64,000 nt of DNA, from positions 558,001 through 622,000 of the forward strand of contig JAKFWC010000023.1 of assembly GCA_021732975.1 (NCBI GenBank), read 5' to 3'. The DNA comes from Planctomycetaceae bacterium (GTDB taxonomy: Bacteria > Planctomycetota > Planctomycetia > Planctomycetales > Planctomycetaceae). This document shows, one piece after another, positions 51,122 to 61,552 of the stretch. Within the stretch, counting starts at the first letter, position 1. Each line of letters begins with the position of its first letter. The notes beneath the pieces were generated by a model that saw only the letters and a program-made list of their open reading frames with translations, was not told where the DNA came from and ran no database searches. The position numbers were made by a program, and so were the translations under genes.

Positions 51122-54100
51122 TTAGAACATCCCGTACTTTCGCAATAACCGGGCACCACGTCCGAACGCGGCTTCGGGTGTGCCCTCCGCTTCCACCGCC
51201 ACAACCAGCGCGGAGTCACAGTCGTCGATTTCGATTAGTCCATCTTTGGGAGAGCATGCGTCACGCCATGCCCGGTGTGCGCGCCACCCGGTCCAAGCGA
51301 TCGATGATTCCTCTTCATTCGTTATACCAGCCGCAGCAGGGGCTACGGCATTGTCTGGTCGAAGGGCGTCGGCTGGTCCGGTTTCCGGAACATCGACAGG
51401 TGGTGTCAGCAACTTCGGTTTCATCAGCGACGGCGGTCGGTCGCCGATATTGTCGTTCCCTCCGGCGATGCGTCCCTGGCGGACATCGAACTCTTGCAGC
51501 AACCGCGTCCGCGTTTCGCCCGCTTCCCGCAGGACGAACCGGTAATGACCGTCCGGCAAGCCGCGGACCACGCCGTCGAGATCGTCGAGCACATCTTCCG
51601 AGAGGACCACGCGATCCTGCAGTTTGCCGTCCGCAGTGAAGACTTCCAGCAGCACCACCCGTTCATCGAAGAGCAATTCTTCCGTCCGCGTGATCGTGTC
51701 GTCCACCACATTCACCTGGGCCGGCGCTTGCGGCGCGGCGAGCAGCGATGCATCCACCTTCGGCTGTTCGGGGAACGTCAGATAGACAACGGGGGGCGTC
51801 AGATCGAACGCGAAACTCGCCAAACCATCGCCTGGCGTTTTGAAGACGGTCGTCAATACCGTCTCGTTGAGCACACCAAACGACGCGGGCGTCACCGTTT
51901 GTCCGTCCGCAAAGAATTGAATGTTCGGATCGTAACTTCCATTCGCGACTAACTGTGTTCCGGCTATGGGGGATGGATTCGCTCCCGATGTGAAGCCAGG
52001 GGCCAGGACCGTGATTTTCAACGGAATATCTTCCGCCGGGTTGAGCGGATTCGGCGGCCCGAGATATTTGTGCTCGAAGACGAGATCCTGCTGATTCGCC
52101 TCGGTGACGACGAACGTTTCGATTGTGCCATCGCCCCAGTCGATGACAATCACGGTGCCGATTTCCAACGGTCGCTGCACCGTCATGAAGATCGTCCCTA
52201 CGCCGAGGTTCGTGATTTGCGGCGTGCTGACGTTGATCAGTTCAGGGGGGATCGCCGTAATCGCGCCGGTCGCTGACTGAATGACGACATCGTTATCGAT
52301 GATGACCTCGCCCACGGCATTGCCGAGGATCTTGCCGCCGTTGACGACAGAGATGTCGACAGCGCTGCCGGTGTCGTTGATCAGCAGGTGATGCCCCGCC
52401 TGCAGTTCAATATTGCCATTGCCGTTAGTGGCCGCGATTACCGCGTTGATCACGAGGTCGTCGTCGGTGCCGCCGTTGTTCGTCGCTCGCAGGAAGACAT
52501 CGCCGCCGGTCGCATTGCGGACAGCGCCATTAACGTTGACGGCCCCGTTGTTGATGACACTGATCACGGCGGCCGTCGCTCCGTTGTTGGTGATGCCGGT
52601 GATGCCATCGACGGTACCGATTGTCAGCAAGCCGCCGGTGTTGTTGTCGATGCGGATCCCGCCAGAGAGCGCATTGGTCAGCGCCAGTTGAGCGACGGCC
52701 GTATCGAGCGCGTTGCCGTTGCCGATGCCGGTCACCGACCGAATCACGAGATTCTCGGCGATAATGTCTGCGCCACCAATATCGCCACCATCGATGATGC
52801 CACCGGATGTGGACGCGAGCGAAACGGTCGCGGTCGTGATCACCTGGCCGATGGTGATATTGCCGCCGGCATTCATCGCGATCTGGCCGCTGCCGGCATT
52901 GATCGTGGCCCCATCCGCCATCGTCAAGGCCCCACCACTCCCTCCCAGCGTGTGGTCAGCATCGGCGTTCACGGTCACATTGCCGGTCTGCGAGAGAATC
53001 TGTGCCACTGCGGTCATCGAGAAGTTGTTTGCCGCGTTGATCAGAATCGCGCCGGAACTCGTTTGCACTGTTGAGGCGACGAGGACATTCGATGTCGCAT
53101 CGGTCGCCGCGAGGAGGATGTTGCCGTTCGTGGCCGACACGCCCGGTTGACCGGCAACGACCGTCAGATCGCCGATTGATTGCACCGTCACATTTCCCGC
53201 AGCGGATTGGATCACCGAGCGAACGAACAAGGCGTCGGCTTCTTCAATAGAGATGTTGCCGGTGGTGGAGTTGCTGGCTGCGAGGGCATTGATCTGCGTT
53301 TCGAGCGCGGCATTGGCACCGGCACCGATTGTTGAACCGATCCCGTTTGCTGCGCTGAGTGTGACGATTGCTCCGGCGCTATTGGCAACGATGTTGGCTC
53401 CCAGCACGTCGCCACCGTCGATGATGCCGCCCGTCGTGCTGCGGATGAGCACGGCATTGCCGGACGCGTTCGTGGTCCGAACTTGCCCGAGCGTCACATT
53501 GCCGACGGCTTGCATTGCGATCGTGCCGCTGCCGACATCGGTCAGCGCTCCGTCCTGCATGAACAGCGCTCCGCCGACCGTGGCCGAGAGATTGCCATTG
53601 CCCGTGGTGATCGGCGCAGAAGCGGCCTGAGTGAAGTTGTTCCCGACAGTCAGCGACACGGCTCCGCCACTGGTACTCACGGCCGCGGCGAGGCTCAGAT
53701 TTCCATCAACGGTGGCCGAAAGCATTCCACCGCCGGTGCTAATGGGGGCCGTCGTCGTCTGCGTAAAGTTGCCATCGATATCAAACCGCACGTTCCCGCC
53801 GGTGGTGGAGATCGCCCCTTGATGAACCGCGTTTCCGGCGATGGTTTCGGTCAACGTGCCACCGTTTGTGGTGATGGGGGCTGTGACAGCTTGAGTGAGA
53901 TTTCCGCCGACCAGCAGCGACACATCACCACCACGCGAGTTGACGGCGGCATTCAGCACGAGATCAGATGTGCGTCCGGTCGTCACCAGTGCGATCGCGC
54001 CTCCTTGTGATTGCACGCCGGGACCACCAACGGCCACGGTCATGGTGCCACCGGCCGTCAGAATGATGGCTCCGAGACCGTTCTGTTCCGCGCCAAGAAT

Positions 54101-57100
54101 CGTGATCGCATCGAGTTCGTCGATCGCGATACTCTCCGTGGCGCTGTTGGTGAGGACGAGTTGATTCACCTGTGTTTCGAGGGCGGCATCGGCCGCGAGT
54201 CCGGCCTGGCTGCCGATGCCGTTGGCGGCGGTGAGCATGACGACCGCAGTGGGCGACATCACGACAATATTGGGGCCGCTGCTGTCGCCACCATCGACGA
54301 TGCCGCCGTGCTGCGATGTAACTTTGATCGCATTGGCCGTGGTGTTGCTCGACACGAGTTGGCCGAGAATGATCGACTCATCGGCGAGCAGTTGGAGTGT
54401 GCCCGTGCCGACGATGATCTGGGCCCCGTCCATCATTATGATCCCGCCACCATTACCGTTGCTGTCGGCATCGGCATCAGCGCGGACCACCACATTGCCC
54501 GAAGCCGACGTGATGAGTCCATTCGCTCCCATCGTGATGTTGTCATCGGCCAGCACCTGCATTTGTCCCGCAGCGGTGGCGACCGAGCCATCGATGCGGA
54601 TGTCGTCACCGGCCTGAAGCAACAAGTTGTTCGCTCCGTTGAGTGACAACGGTCCAAAGACGCCGATGCTTCCCGCCGTCAACAGGGTGACATGTTCATC
54701 GAGCGAGACCGTACCGTCGGTTCCCACCTTGATGCCCGCAGTGTGTGTTGCCGAGCCGATGACGAGGTTTTGAGTCTCGATCGTGTCGAGTTGCTCATCG
54801 GTGAAGTTCAGGTCCTGCGTGGCATCTTCCAGGCCGATGGAGGTTGTGGCATGCAATGTTTGCAGCGTGACCGTCGAACCCATTGCTCTGGTGAATGTCG
54901 TGGGCAAGGTGATGGCATCCGCGGTCAGCGTGATGATTTGCCCGTGACTGTCCATCGACGATGTTCCCATCGCGAACTGAATCGACTGTGTCGTCAGCTG
55001 AATGCCTGCGGCATCAAACGTATTTACCGCTCCCACGATCGTGGTCGTTCCCAGTCCCGACTGTTGCAGCAGATGATTGGCGGTGATCGCGCTGCCGAAA
55101 GTCACGTTGCGGGCGTCCACAATCTCGACCGCGTTCAATGGGCCAACGCTTCCGATATTGCCGGTGACGGTGATGTCCCCGGTGTCTGTCGAAAGGAACA
55201 GCGACGGAGCAAACGGAGTCAGCGAGTCGATCGTTCCGGTTACCAGGAGCGAACCAGCCGCCCCGGTCTCGATCGTCACATCGCCAGTGAGTGTTACGGC
55301 CCCGGTGAGGGAAACGTTGCCGCTGTTCGTGGTGATTTCCGCGGCAGTGATGATTTGCGGACCGGTCAGAAATACACCACCCACCCCCGCGGTGATGTCC
55401 GCGGCTTCGGCAAGTGTGAGCACAGATCCGGCGATGAGCGAGACTTGATTCCCCGCCGTGAGTGCCTGCATTGCGGTCAGCGTCGTTCCCGTCTGGGCTT
55501 GCAGGTCACCGTTTGTGGCCGTCACCGGCGCATTCAGCAGAATGGAAGCCCCGGATGATGTCAACGTGACATTCTCTCCGGCGACGAGTGCTGCCTGTAC
55601 GGTGATTGTGCCCGTGGCGGTGTAGGTCACATTCTGACCGGCCACGAACGTGCTCTCCTGCAGAATCGAGCCATCGCTGTGAATTGTCGCCGTGTTGGTC
55701 ACCTGTACGGGACCGTGGAAGGTGATCGATGTGGTGGCGGCTTGAATCGTCAGCGTGTCGATGTTGACGGCCGCCAATTCAACGACGTTCGCTTGCTGGA
55801 CGAGGAGCGTTCCTCCACCGGCGAGCGCACCGGTCACCGTGAGATTGCCCTGGGTGCCGGCGTTAATTGTGACATTATGCCCGCCGGTGTTGACGGTCGC
55901 TTGGAAGGTGATACTGGCACCGCTCGCGGCGGCGGCTGTGGATGTGAACAGAGTCTGTGCCGCGACGATCACCGCATCGCCGTAGGTTTGCGGTCCGGTC
56001 GTGCGCACCAGTCCCCCGCCGATACGTGTCGAGCCACCGGCATTGGTGGTCACGCTGCGGACAGCCTGTCTGTTGCCCACCGCACCCTGAAAGTCAGTCA
56101 ATCCGGCGGTGTTGACTGTGAGGTCGTGGTTCCCGTTGACGGTGCCCTGGAACACGATGTTGCCACCGGACACGCTGGTGAGAATTGTGTTTGCGGCGAG
56201 GATCACGTCGTCGGCGTAGACCTGCACGCCGGTGGTGGTGACGCTGCCGCCACGGATTTCGGTGGTGCCGCCCCCGTTGGTGACGACACTCGACAGCGCC
56301 ACGAGATTTCCCACCGCCCCCGTAAAGGTGGTGGTTCCCACAGCGGTGACGTTGAGGGCCGACGATGTGCCGCCGACACCGTCGTCATTGACGGTTTGCT
56401 CGAAGAGAACTGTCCCACCGGCGGTGACTTGCAGAGCGCCCGTCAGCACCACGGCATCGCGGAACGTCACCGAACCGTTGTTCGCGATAATGGCCGATTT
56501 CGCGAGAATCGCATCCCGCGCATCCACCACAATCGCTCCGCCGGTCGAATGGATGCGGCCGTCGATGACGATGTCCGCTGTCGTCGGAGCCCCGGTTTGA
56601 GGACGCAGTGTGATGTTTCCCGTCGCGACGAGTTGATCGTTCGCTCCGTCGGCATCGATACGGATGCTGTCACTGCTGCCCGCGGTCACGAACAAATCCG
56701 AACCGGATAGCACGATTTCATCGGCGGACACGATCTGCCCGGCAGCGGTCACCTGCACGCCTCCGATGCCGTCGTTATTGGAATCGGCCGTGATCAGCAC
56801 ATCGGCTCCGACACCGGTGGTGGTCACGACAGCGTTGATGATCACATCGCGCGTGGCCGACAGATTCAGCGTTGTCGCCGACGTTTGCGCGACGTTGATC
56901 ACCAGATCGGGGCTGTTGCTCAGGATCGTGATGTTTCCCGCACCGGCGATGAGCGCGGCATTCAGCACACCGCCGCTCACCATGATCACCCCGCCCGTCC
57001 CGCCTTGCGTGTTGATTGCTTCGAGAATGCGGACTTCGCCATCGATGACGAGCGTGACATCGCCCCCATTTCCGGGGGAACCGGTGCTGACCCCGCTCAC

Positions 57101-60100
57101 TCCATTCACGGTTCCAACATCGAGGTCTCCGGCCGCGCGGAAGGTCAGCGATCCTTCAATCTCCGCCGCGAGAATTTCCACCGTGTTTTGTTGATCGACG
57201 GTAAACGTCCCCGTTCCCAGCAGCACGAGTTGATTCGCGGTGATGGTGGAACTGGCCCCTTCATGGAAGCCGTTCCCCGCCGTGATGGAGACGATCGCTC
57301 CGGCGGCAAGGATGTCTTCACCGGAACCGCCGAGAATGAGTTGTCCGCCGGTGGTCAGCGTGACATTGCCGCCGCTGGTCGTGAGCCCCACCACGCCGCC
57401 GACGTTGGGGATGCGGTAGATCGTGAGATTGTTCGCATCACGGAATGTGAAACTCTGCCCCGCTCCAGTCACGACCGCAGCCAGAATCGCGGCATCGTTC
57501 GTCGCCTGGTTCATCATCACGGCGTCGAAAGAGCGAATCTGCAATTCCGAGGCGATCACATTCCCGCCGGTTTGAACGATCCCCCCGCGGTCGCCGTCCG
57601 CACCGCTGGCTTCGTGATCGGCAGTGAAGTTGATCCGGCTCAATCCGCCCACCGGTGCACCGAAACACTGGATCGTCCCGGCAGTCTGGATAATGTCGTC
57701 GCCCGCCTGGAACGTGATCTCGCCCAGTCCGGTGAGATGGATGATACTCGCCGCAATCGTGAGATCGTTGATCGAACCGACATCATCACCGGCAATGAAG
57801 TTAAATGTCCCGCCGACCTGTGTGTTCATCGCAATCGTTAGGGAACCCGAGGCGAACAACGTCCCCCCGCCGAAACCGAGGGACGTGGTCAAACCATCGA
57901 CGGCGGTGAGCGTGAGATTGCCCAGGTTCGAGATGTTGGCCCCCGCGCCGGTGCAGGAGAACGCCAGTTGGTTGACCGCAGTGTCGATATCGACATCAGC
58001 CCCGGGACCAACTCCAATGCCGGTTCCGGCGCGCAACGCCGCAGCATGTGCCGTGATGTTGGCCGCTTCTCCGCCGAGGTTATCGCGAATCTGGCGGTCC
58101 GCGGTGATGGAAACCACGCCGCCGATTATTCCCGCGCGGATATCACCGATGGACGCGCTGCCGGTGACCCCGACCACAATTCTCACGGCGTTCGCGGTGT
58201 TGTTGGTTGTCTGAATGACCGCCGACCCGGCCTGGGTGAAATCGTGATTCCCGGCACCGTCCTGATTCACGAGCAGGGAAATTGTCGACGCTCCGGCATT
58301 GAGCCCGGCATTGGCATTTAGTGTCAGTGTGTCTTGTGACGTGAGTTGAATCGCACCGACGGTGACGACATCGGCTGTATTGAAGATGATTGTTCGCGTG
58401 TTGACGATCAGTTGTCCGCCGATACCGGTCCCGCTGGTGCCATTGAACGTCGTCGTGCCGGTGCCGTTCTGCTGTGTGAGATCACCCACGAGCCGCACGG
58501 TGTTCCTGAATGTGACATCGTTCGCCGCGGTGACCATGAGGCTGTCGAGGGCGGTGGTGCCACCGACCGCGCCGGTGAATGTGATATCGCCGGTAGTGAG
58601 CGACGGATTCGTGATGGTGAGCGTCACATTGGACCCGGCGGCACCGGTGGCTTCGTTCAGCGTGCTGCCGAAGGTGATCCGCCCCGCGGTGAGGGACCAG
58701 TCGCCACACACCTCGACGGCGGGCGTGAACGTAATTGTCGAGGCGATGACCCATGTTTCGCAGACGGAAAGCACTCCCCCGGCGGACAGATTGAGAAACG
58801 CGAGCCCGTCAGTATCGCTGCCCGGCGTCGCCCCTGTGCCGAGATCAGCCTGAATGCGGATGTTTCCGGTGGCCGTGATGATCGTCAATCCGTCATCGGG
58901 TGCGCCCCCGAGATCGTTGGAATCGAGCGTTCCATTGATGGAGATGTCGCCGCTGGTGGATTGCAGCGTGAGCGACTGGTCGAGCCGCGTGAAGCCGTTG
59001 AGTGTAATATCGCCATCACTGGTGGTGATGTTCTTCGTCAGTGCGGTGAGGAAAGTGCTAGTGATGACGACATGACCTCGCCCCATTGCGGCTCCGGTTG
59101 TGTCGATGGCTCCATCAATTAACACCGACTCCGCGGAGAGCGTGACATCGCCGATGGAAATGATCGCATTCTGCGTGGTGATCAACCCGGCCGAAGCAGT
59201 CGATGAAAACGTCAGCGTCCCAATCGCGACATTTGCACCGATGGCTCCACTGACGAGAATCACGCCGCCCGCGGAACTCGTCACCGCCAGCGATTCACCG
59301 CCGACAACGCCATCAATCGCGTTCAAGAACTGAACGGAGCCACTCTCGGTGTTGATCGTGGTGTTGCCCGCCAGGAAAACATCGCCGATGAAGGTGACGC
59401 CTCCTTCGTCGGTCGTGATGGTGCCGTTGAGTGCGATGCGATTCGCGAAAATTGTGACGCTGCCGTTGAACGGATCGGCGTCCTGCGTGTCGATATCGCC
59501 GTTGAGAATGAACTCGTTGGCGAAGACCGAGAGCGAGCCGGGATGTGTTTCATCTTGTCCGAGTTGCATCGAACTGGAGACGGTCACCGTGCCGCTGACG
59601 TTGATATCGACCGCGGCGAGTTCCGACGTGTTCCCGACCGCGCCGGTGAAGGTGACGTTATTCCCGCCGGTGACTGCCAGGGTGAACGTACCATCCACGG
59701 TCGACGCAAACTGAATGTTGCCCGCTCCAGAATTCAGCGACACATCCGCCAGCAGTTCCACCGCCGAGGCGTAGTTTTGCAGGCCGTCGGTCGAGACATT
59801 CTGGGCCAGACCAATCGCACCGCTCGCAGTCATCAATTCGAGTGCCGAGCCGGAGTTCGTCAAAGCGATGCCGCTGGTTCCGCCTGCCGTGCCGACAAGG
59901 AAACCGTTCGCACTGTGATAGGTCAACGCCCCGGCCAGATTTGCGGCGATGGTGTTCACCGCATGACCATTGTCGAGAACCGCATCTCCACTGCCGAGGA
60001 TTTCGAGTTCCGCGGCCATGATCAATCCCATCACCCCGTCGTCGATGCCCGTGAAGCTGCTGAGTTGCACCAGCCCCTGCGCGGTAACCGCCCCGTGAAT

Positions 60101-61063
60101 CGAAAGCAAGCCGTTGGAGGAGACGATGGAGACCAGGTCGAGGTTCGCTCCACCGATGCCCCCCACGGTGATGTCGCCACCAGCGGAGAGCGCGACGCTC
60201 GAGGTCGCGGAATGGTTGACCGAGAACACCGACCCACTGGTCATCGTGAGATCATCACCGGCATTCGCTCCCGCGGTCACGGTCAGAGCCCCGTCCAACA
60301 CGGACACGTCGCCATCCGCGGAAAATGTGATGTCGTTCGCGCCGGTAATCGACACGTTGCCGGTATTCGCGGTGATAGCTCCGTCAACCTGCAACAGCGA
60401 GCCGTCCAGCGACGATGCTCCGGCATCGAGCGTCACCCCCAACCCGGCCTGAATCGATCCCGTTGTCAGGTCATCGCCCGCGGTCAGCGAGACGCTCCAC
60501 GAACCACCAGGGTCGGACGCTGTGATCGAACTGCTGGCGTCCATCAACAAATCGTTCGCTGCGCTCAGGCTCACATCGCCCGCGGTGCAATGCAGGTCGG
60601 CTCCCGCACTAAAGGTGATGTCGTTCAGCGCTTGAATCAGCACGCTCCCTTCGTCCGCAATCACATCCTGTTGGAACGAGACATCTTCGATGCCGGACGT
60701 AATATTCAGCGCCGCGACATCGATCGGGTTCGCCCCGCCAAAGAGAATGGCCTGGTTGGCACCATCCCCCACAAACGTGAGGCTATCGATATCTCCCAGC
60801 GCCAGCACGATGTCAGCCGTGCCACCGTCCGTGTCGGAGATGACGAGATTGTTGGCGTTGTCGACGCTGACCGTGACGGTTTCGTTCCCCGTGATATCGA
60901 TGATGACATTGGGATCAACGCCGGAGGCCAGCGTTGCGGAGAGAACGCGGCGCTCTTCCAGCCGCTCCACGGTGAGGCGGGCAAAACTAGCGAGGGGATC
61001 AGCGGGCGCGGGGCGCTCTCGGCGCTGTTCGAGCCATTGCCATAACCACGTCGATATCGGCAT
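51122..61063 (-). CDS. Giant beta-repeat exoprotein with planctomycete LEPR-XLL-type signal
   Basis: A 3,313-residue protein, the largest in the window. The N-terminus MPISTWLWQWLEQRRERPAP is followed at about 28-43 by FARLTVERLEERRVLSA, matching the LEPR-XLL type export signal common in planctomycete surface proteins. The body, residues 60 to about 3,000, is a very long array of short beta-strand repeats rich in Gly, Thr, Asn and Val (for example GNVSITGANDITFSADGDV, TLNANAGLNAGAS), similar to filamentous haemagglutinin-type beta-helices, poor in Cys and Trp. The last 300 residues differ: a PKD-like or beta-sandwich stretch (GTVIVIDWGDGTIETFVVTE), a segment EELLFDERVVLLEVFTADGK, and a charged C-terminus ending LLRKYGMF. 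No autotransporter barrel or LPXTG motif. Probably surface or secreted; function unknown. Confidence 0.9.
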   Translation of the reverse strand: MPISTWLWQWLEQRRERPAPADPLASFARLTVERLEERRVLSATLASGVDPNVIIDITGNETVTVSVDNANNLVISDTDGGTADIVLALGDIDSLTFVGDGANQAILFGGANPIDVAALNITSGIEDVSFQQDVIADEGSVLIQALNDITFSAGADLHCTAGDVSLSAANDLLMDASSSITASDPGGSWSVSLTAGDDLTTGSIQAGLGVTLDAGASSLDGSLLQVDGAITANTGNVSITGANDITFSADGDVSVLDGALTVTAGANAGDDLTMTSGSVFSVNHSATSSVALSAGGDITVGGIGGANLDLVSIVSSNGLLSIHGAVTAQGLVQLSSFTGIDDGVMGLIMAAELEILGSGDAVLDNGHAVNTIAANLAGALTYHSANGFLVGTAGGTSGIALTNSGSALELMTASGAIGLAQNVSTDGLQNYASAVELLADVSLNSGAGNIQFASTVDGTFTLAVTGGNNVTFTGAVGNTSELAAVDINVSGTVTVSSSMQLGQDETHPGSLSVFANEFILNGDIDTQDADPFNGSVTIFANRIALNGTITTDEGGVTFIGDVFLAGNTTINTESGSVQFLNAIDGVVGGESLAVTSSAGGVILVSGAIGANVAIGTLTFSSTASAGLITTQNAIISIGDVTLSAESVLIDGAIDTTGAAMGRGHVVITSTFLTALTKNITTSDGDITLNGFTRLDQSLTLQSTSGDISINGTLDSNDLGGAPDDGLTIITATGNIRIQADLGTGATPGSDTDGLAFLNLSAGGVLSVCETWVIASTITFTPAVEVCGDWSLTAGRITFGSTLNEATGAAGSNVTLTITNPSLTTGDITFTGAVGGTTALDSLMVTAANDVTFRNTVRLVGDLTQQNGTGTTTFNGTSGTGIGGQLIVNTRTIIFNTADVVTVGAIQLTSQDTLTLNANAGLNAGASTISLLVNQDGAGNHDFTQAGSAVIQTTNNTANAVRIVVGVTGSASIGDIRAGIIGGVVSITADRQIRDNLGGEAANITAHAAALRAGTGIGVGPGADVDIDTAVNQLAFSCTGAGANISNLGNLTLTAVDGLTTSLGFGGGTLFASGSLTIAMNTQVGGTFNFIAGDDVGSINDLTIAASIIHLTGLGEITFQAGDDIIQTAGTIQCFGAPVGGLSRINFTADHEASGADGDRGGIVQTGGNVIASELQIRSFDAVMMNQATNDAAILAAVVTGAGQSFTFRDANNLTIYRIPNVGGVVGLTTSGGNVTLTTGGQLILGGSGEDILAAGAIVSITAGNGFHEGASSTITANQLVLLGTGTFTVDQQNTVEILAAEIEGSLTFRAAGDLDVGTVNGVSGVSTGSPGNGGDVTLVIDGEVRILEAINTQGGTGGVIMVSGGVLNAALIAGAGNITILSNSPDLVINVAQTSATTLNLSATRDVIINAVVTTTGVGADVLITADSNNDGIGGVQVTAAGQIVSADEIVLSGSDLFVTAGSSDSIRIDADGANDQLVATGNITLRPQTGAPTTADIVIDGRIHSTGGAIVVDARDAILAKSAIIANNGSVTFRDAVVLTGALQVTAGGTVLFEQTVNDDGVGGTSSALNVTAVGTTTFTGAVGNLVALSSVVTNGGGTTEIRGGSVTTTGVQVYADDVILAANTILTSVSGGNIVFQGTVNGNHDLTVNTAGLTDFQGAVGNRQAVRSVTTNAGGSTRIGGGLVRTTGPQTYGDAVIVAAQTLFTSTAAAASGASITFQATVNTGGHNVTINAGTQGNLTVTGALAGGGTLLVQQANVVELAAVNIDTLTIQAATTSITFHGPVQVTNTATIHSDGSILQESTFVAGQNVTYTATGTITVQAALVAGENVTLTSSGASILLNAPVTATNGDLQAQTGTTLTAMQALTAGNQVSLIAGSVLTLAEAADITAGVGGVFLTGPQIITAAEITTNSGNVSLTGAVTLTGDVTIETGAAGSLLVTGTIDSLTPFAPSLFLSTDTGDITVTGNIGSVGPLNAVEIVDARNVTFGSAITANHLLQQSGLGTTTIVGAVNTFDAAGIQLTTQSIQFAMGTSSMDSHGQIITLTADAITLPTTFTRAMGSTVTLQTLHATTSIGLEDATQDLNFTDEQLDTIETQNLVIGSATHTAGIKVGTDGTVSLDEHVTLLTAGSIGVFGPLSLNGANNLLLQAGDDIRIDGSVATAAGQMQVLADDNITMGANGLITSASGNVVVRADADADSNGNGGGIIMMDGAQIIVGTGTLQLLADESIILGQLVSSNTTANAIKVTSQHGGIVDGGDSSGPNIVVMSPTAVVMLTAANGIGSQAGLAADAALETQVNQLVLTNSATESIAIDELDAITILGAEQNGLGAIILTAGGTMTVAVGGPGVQSQGGAIALVTTGRTSDLVLNAAVNSRGGDVSLLVGGNLTQAVTAPITTNGGTLTETIAGNAVHQGAISTTGGNVRFDIDGNFTQTTTAPISTGGGMLSATVDGNLSLAAAVSTSGGAVSLTVGNNFTQAASAPITTGNGNLSATVGGALFMQDGALTDVGSGTIAMQAVGNVTLGQVRTTNASGNAVLIRSTTGGIIDGGDVLGANIVANSAGAIVTLSAANGIGSTIGAGANAALETQINALAASNSTTGNISIEEADALFVRSVIQSAAGNVTVQSIGDLTVVAGQPGVSATNGNILLAATDATSNVLVASTVQTSSGAILINAANNFSMTAVAQILSQTGNVTVNADADHTLGGSGGALTMADGATINAGSGQIAMNAGGNITIGQVITTATVSLASTSGGIIDGGDIGGADIIAENLVIRSVTGIGNGNALDTAVAQLALTNALSGGIRIDNNTGGLLTIGTVDGITGITNNGATAAVISVINNGAVNVNGAVRNATGGDVFLRATNNGGTDDDLVINAVIAATNGNGNIELQAGHHLLINDTGSAVDISVVNGGKILGNAVGEVIIDNDVVIQSATGAITAIPPELINVSTPQITNLGVGTIFMTVQRPLEIGTVIVIDWGDGTIETFVVTEANQQDLVFEHKYLGPPNPLNPAEDIPLKITVLAPGFTSGANPSPIAGTQLVANGSYDPNIQFFADGQTVTPASFGVLNETVLTTVFKTPGDGLASFAFDLTPPVVYLTFPEQPKVDASLLAAPQAPAQVNVVDDTITRTEELLFDERVVLLEVFTADGKLQDRVVLSEDVLDDLDGVVRGLPDGHYRFVLREAGETRTRLLQEFDVRQGRIAGGNDNIGDRPPSLMKPKLLTPPVDVPETGPADALRPDNAVAPAAAGITNEEESSIAWTGWRAHRAWRDACSPKDGLIEIDDCDSALVVAVEAEGTPEAAFGRGARLLRKYGMF

Positions 61064-61552
61064 TGCGCGACTTTCAAACGCCGTCGTGAAGGGTCACGAT
61101 GGCGTCGGACCAGGGAATTGGTCACACCCCGGTCGCGAATCCATGCTGCCGGAATGGCGAACGCGCGCGGGGAGCGATCCTGCCGCGAAAACTCAGCAAA
61201 CACCGGTGGTGAAGGACATTGAGGAGGCGGCCCGCACTTCCCGCACGCCCTCACCACCGGCGCAAGTTCGCTGAATCCGTACTTTTGCGGCCCTTTCAGG
61301 CTAAAGCAGAGTTCCATTGATGTCCACAAGCAAATGTGAATTCTGGAAACGTCAAGTCTCGCGGCATTGTCGAGTTACAGGTCACCGCTCGAACGACAAA
61401 GTCCTCGTGATCGCACTGTCAAAACCTGCCGATTGTGCCGGGGATGCGTGAAAGTTCAACGACTCTGTGGAAGCCCGCGATGCCGCGACGAAGGATTATG
61501 AGGATCGCACGGTTCCATCGAGTCGCGCGGCCGTCCTGTGGAATCTCGAAGC
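61064..61552. other. Divergent intergenic region
   Basis: About 490 bases between the giant exoprotein (minus) and the small secreted protein (plus). No open frame with family features. It should contain the promoters of both genes; I could not identify convincing boxes. Confidence 0.4.

Noticed and set aside
51122-61063. Type V autotransporter or two-partner secretion adhesin
   Set aside because: The beta-repeats are similar in style, but there is no N-terminal TPS domain with its motifs and no C-terminal barrel; the N-terminus is the planctomycete LEPR-XLL type.
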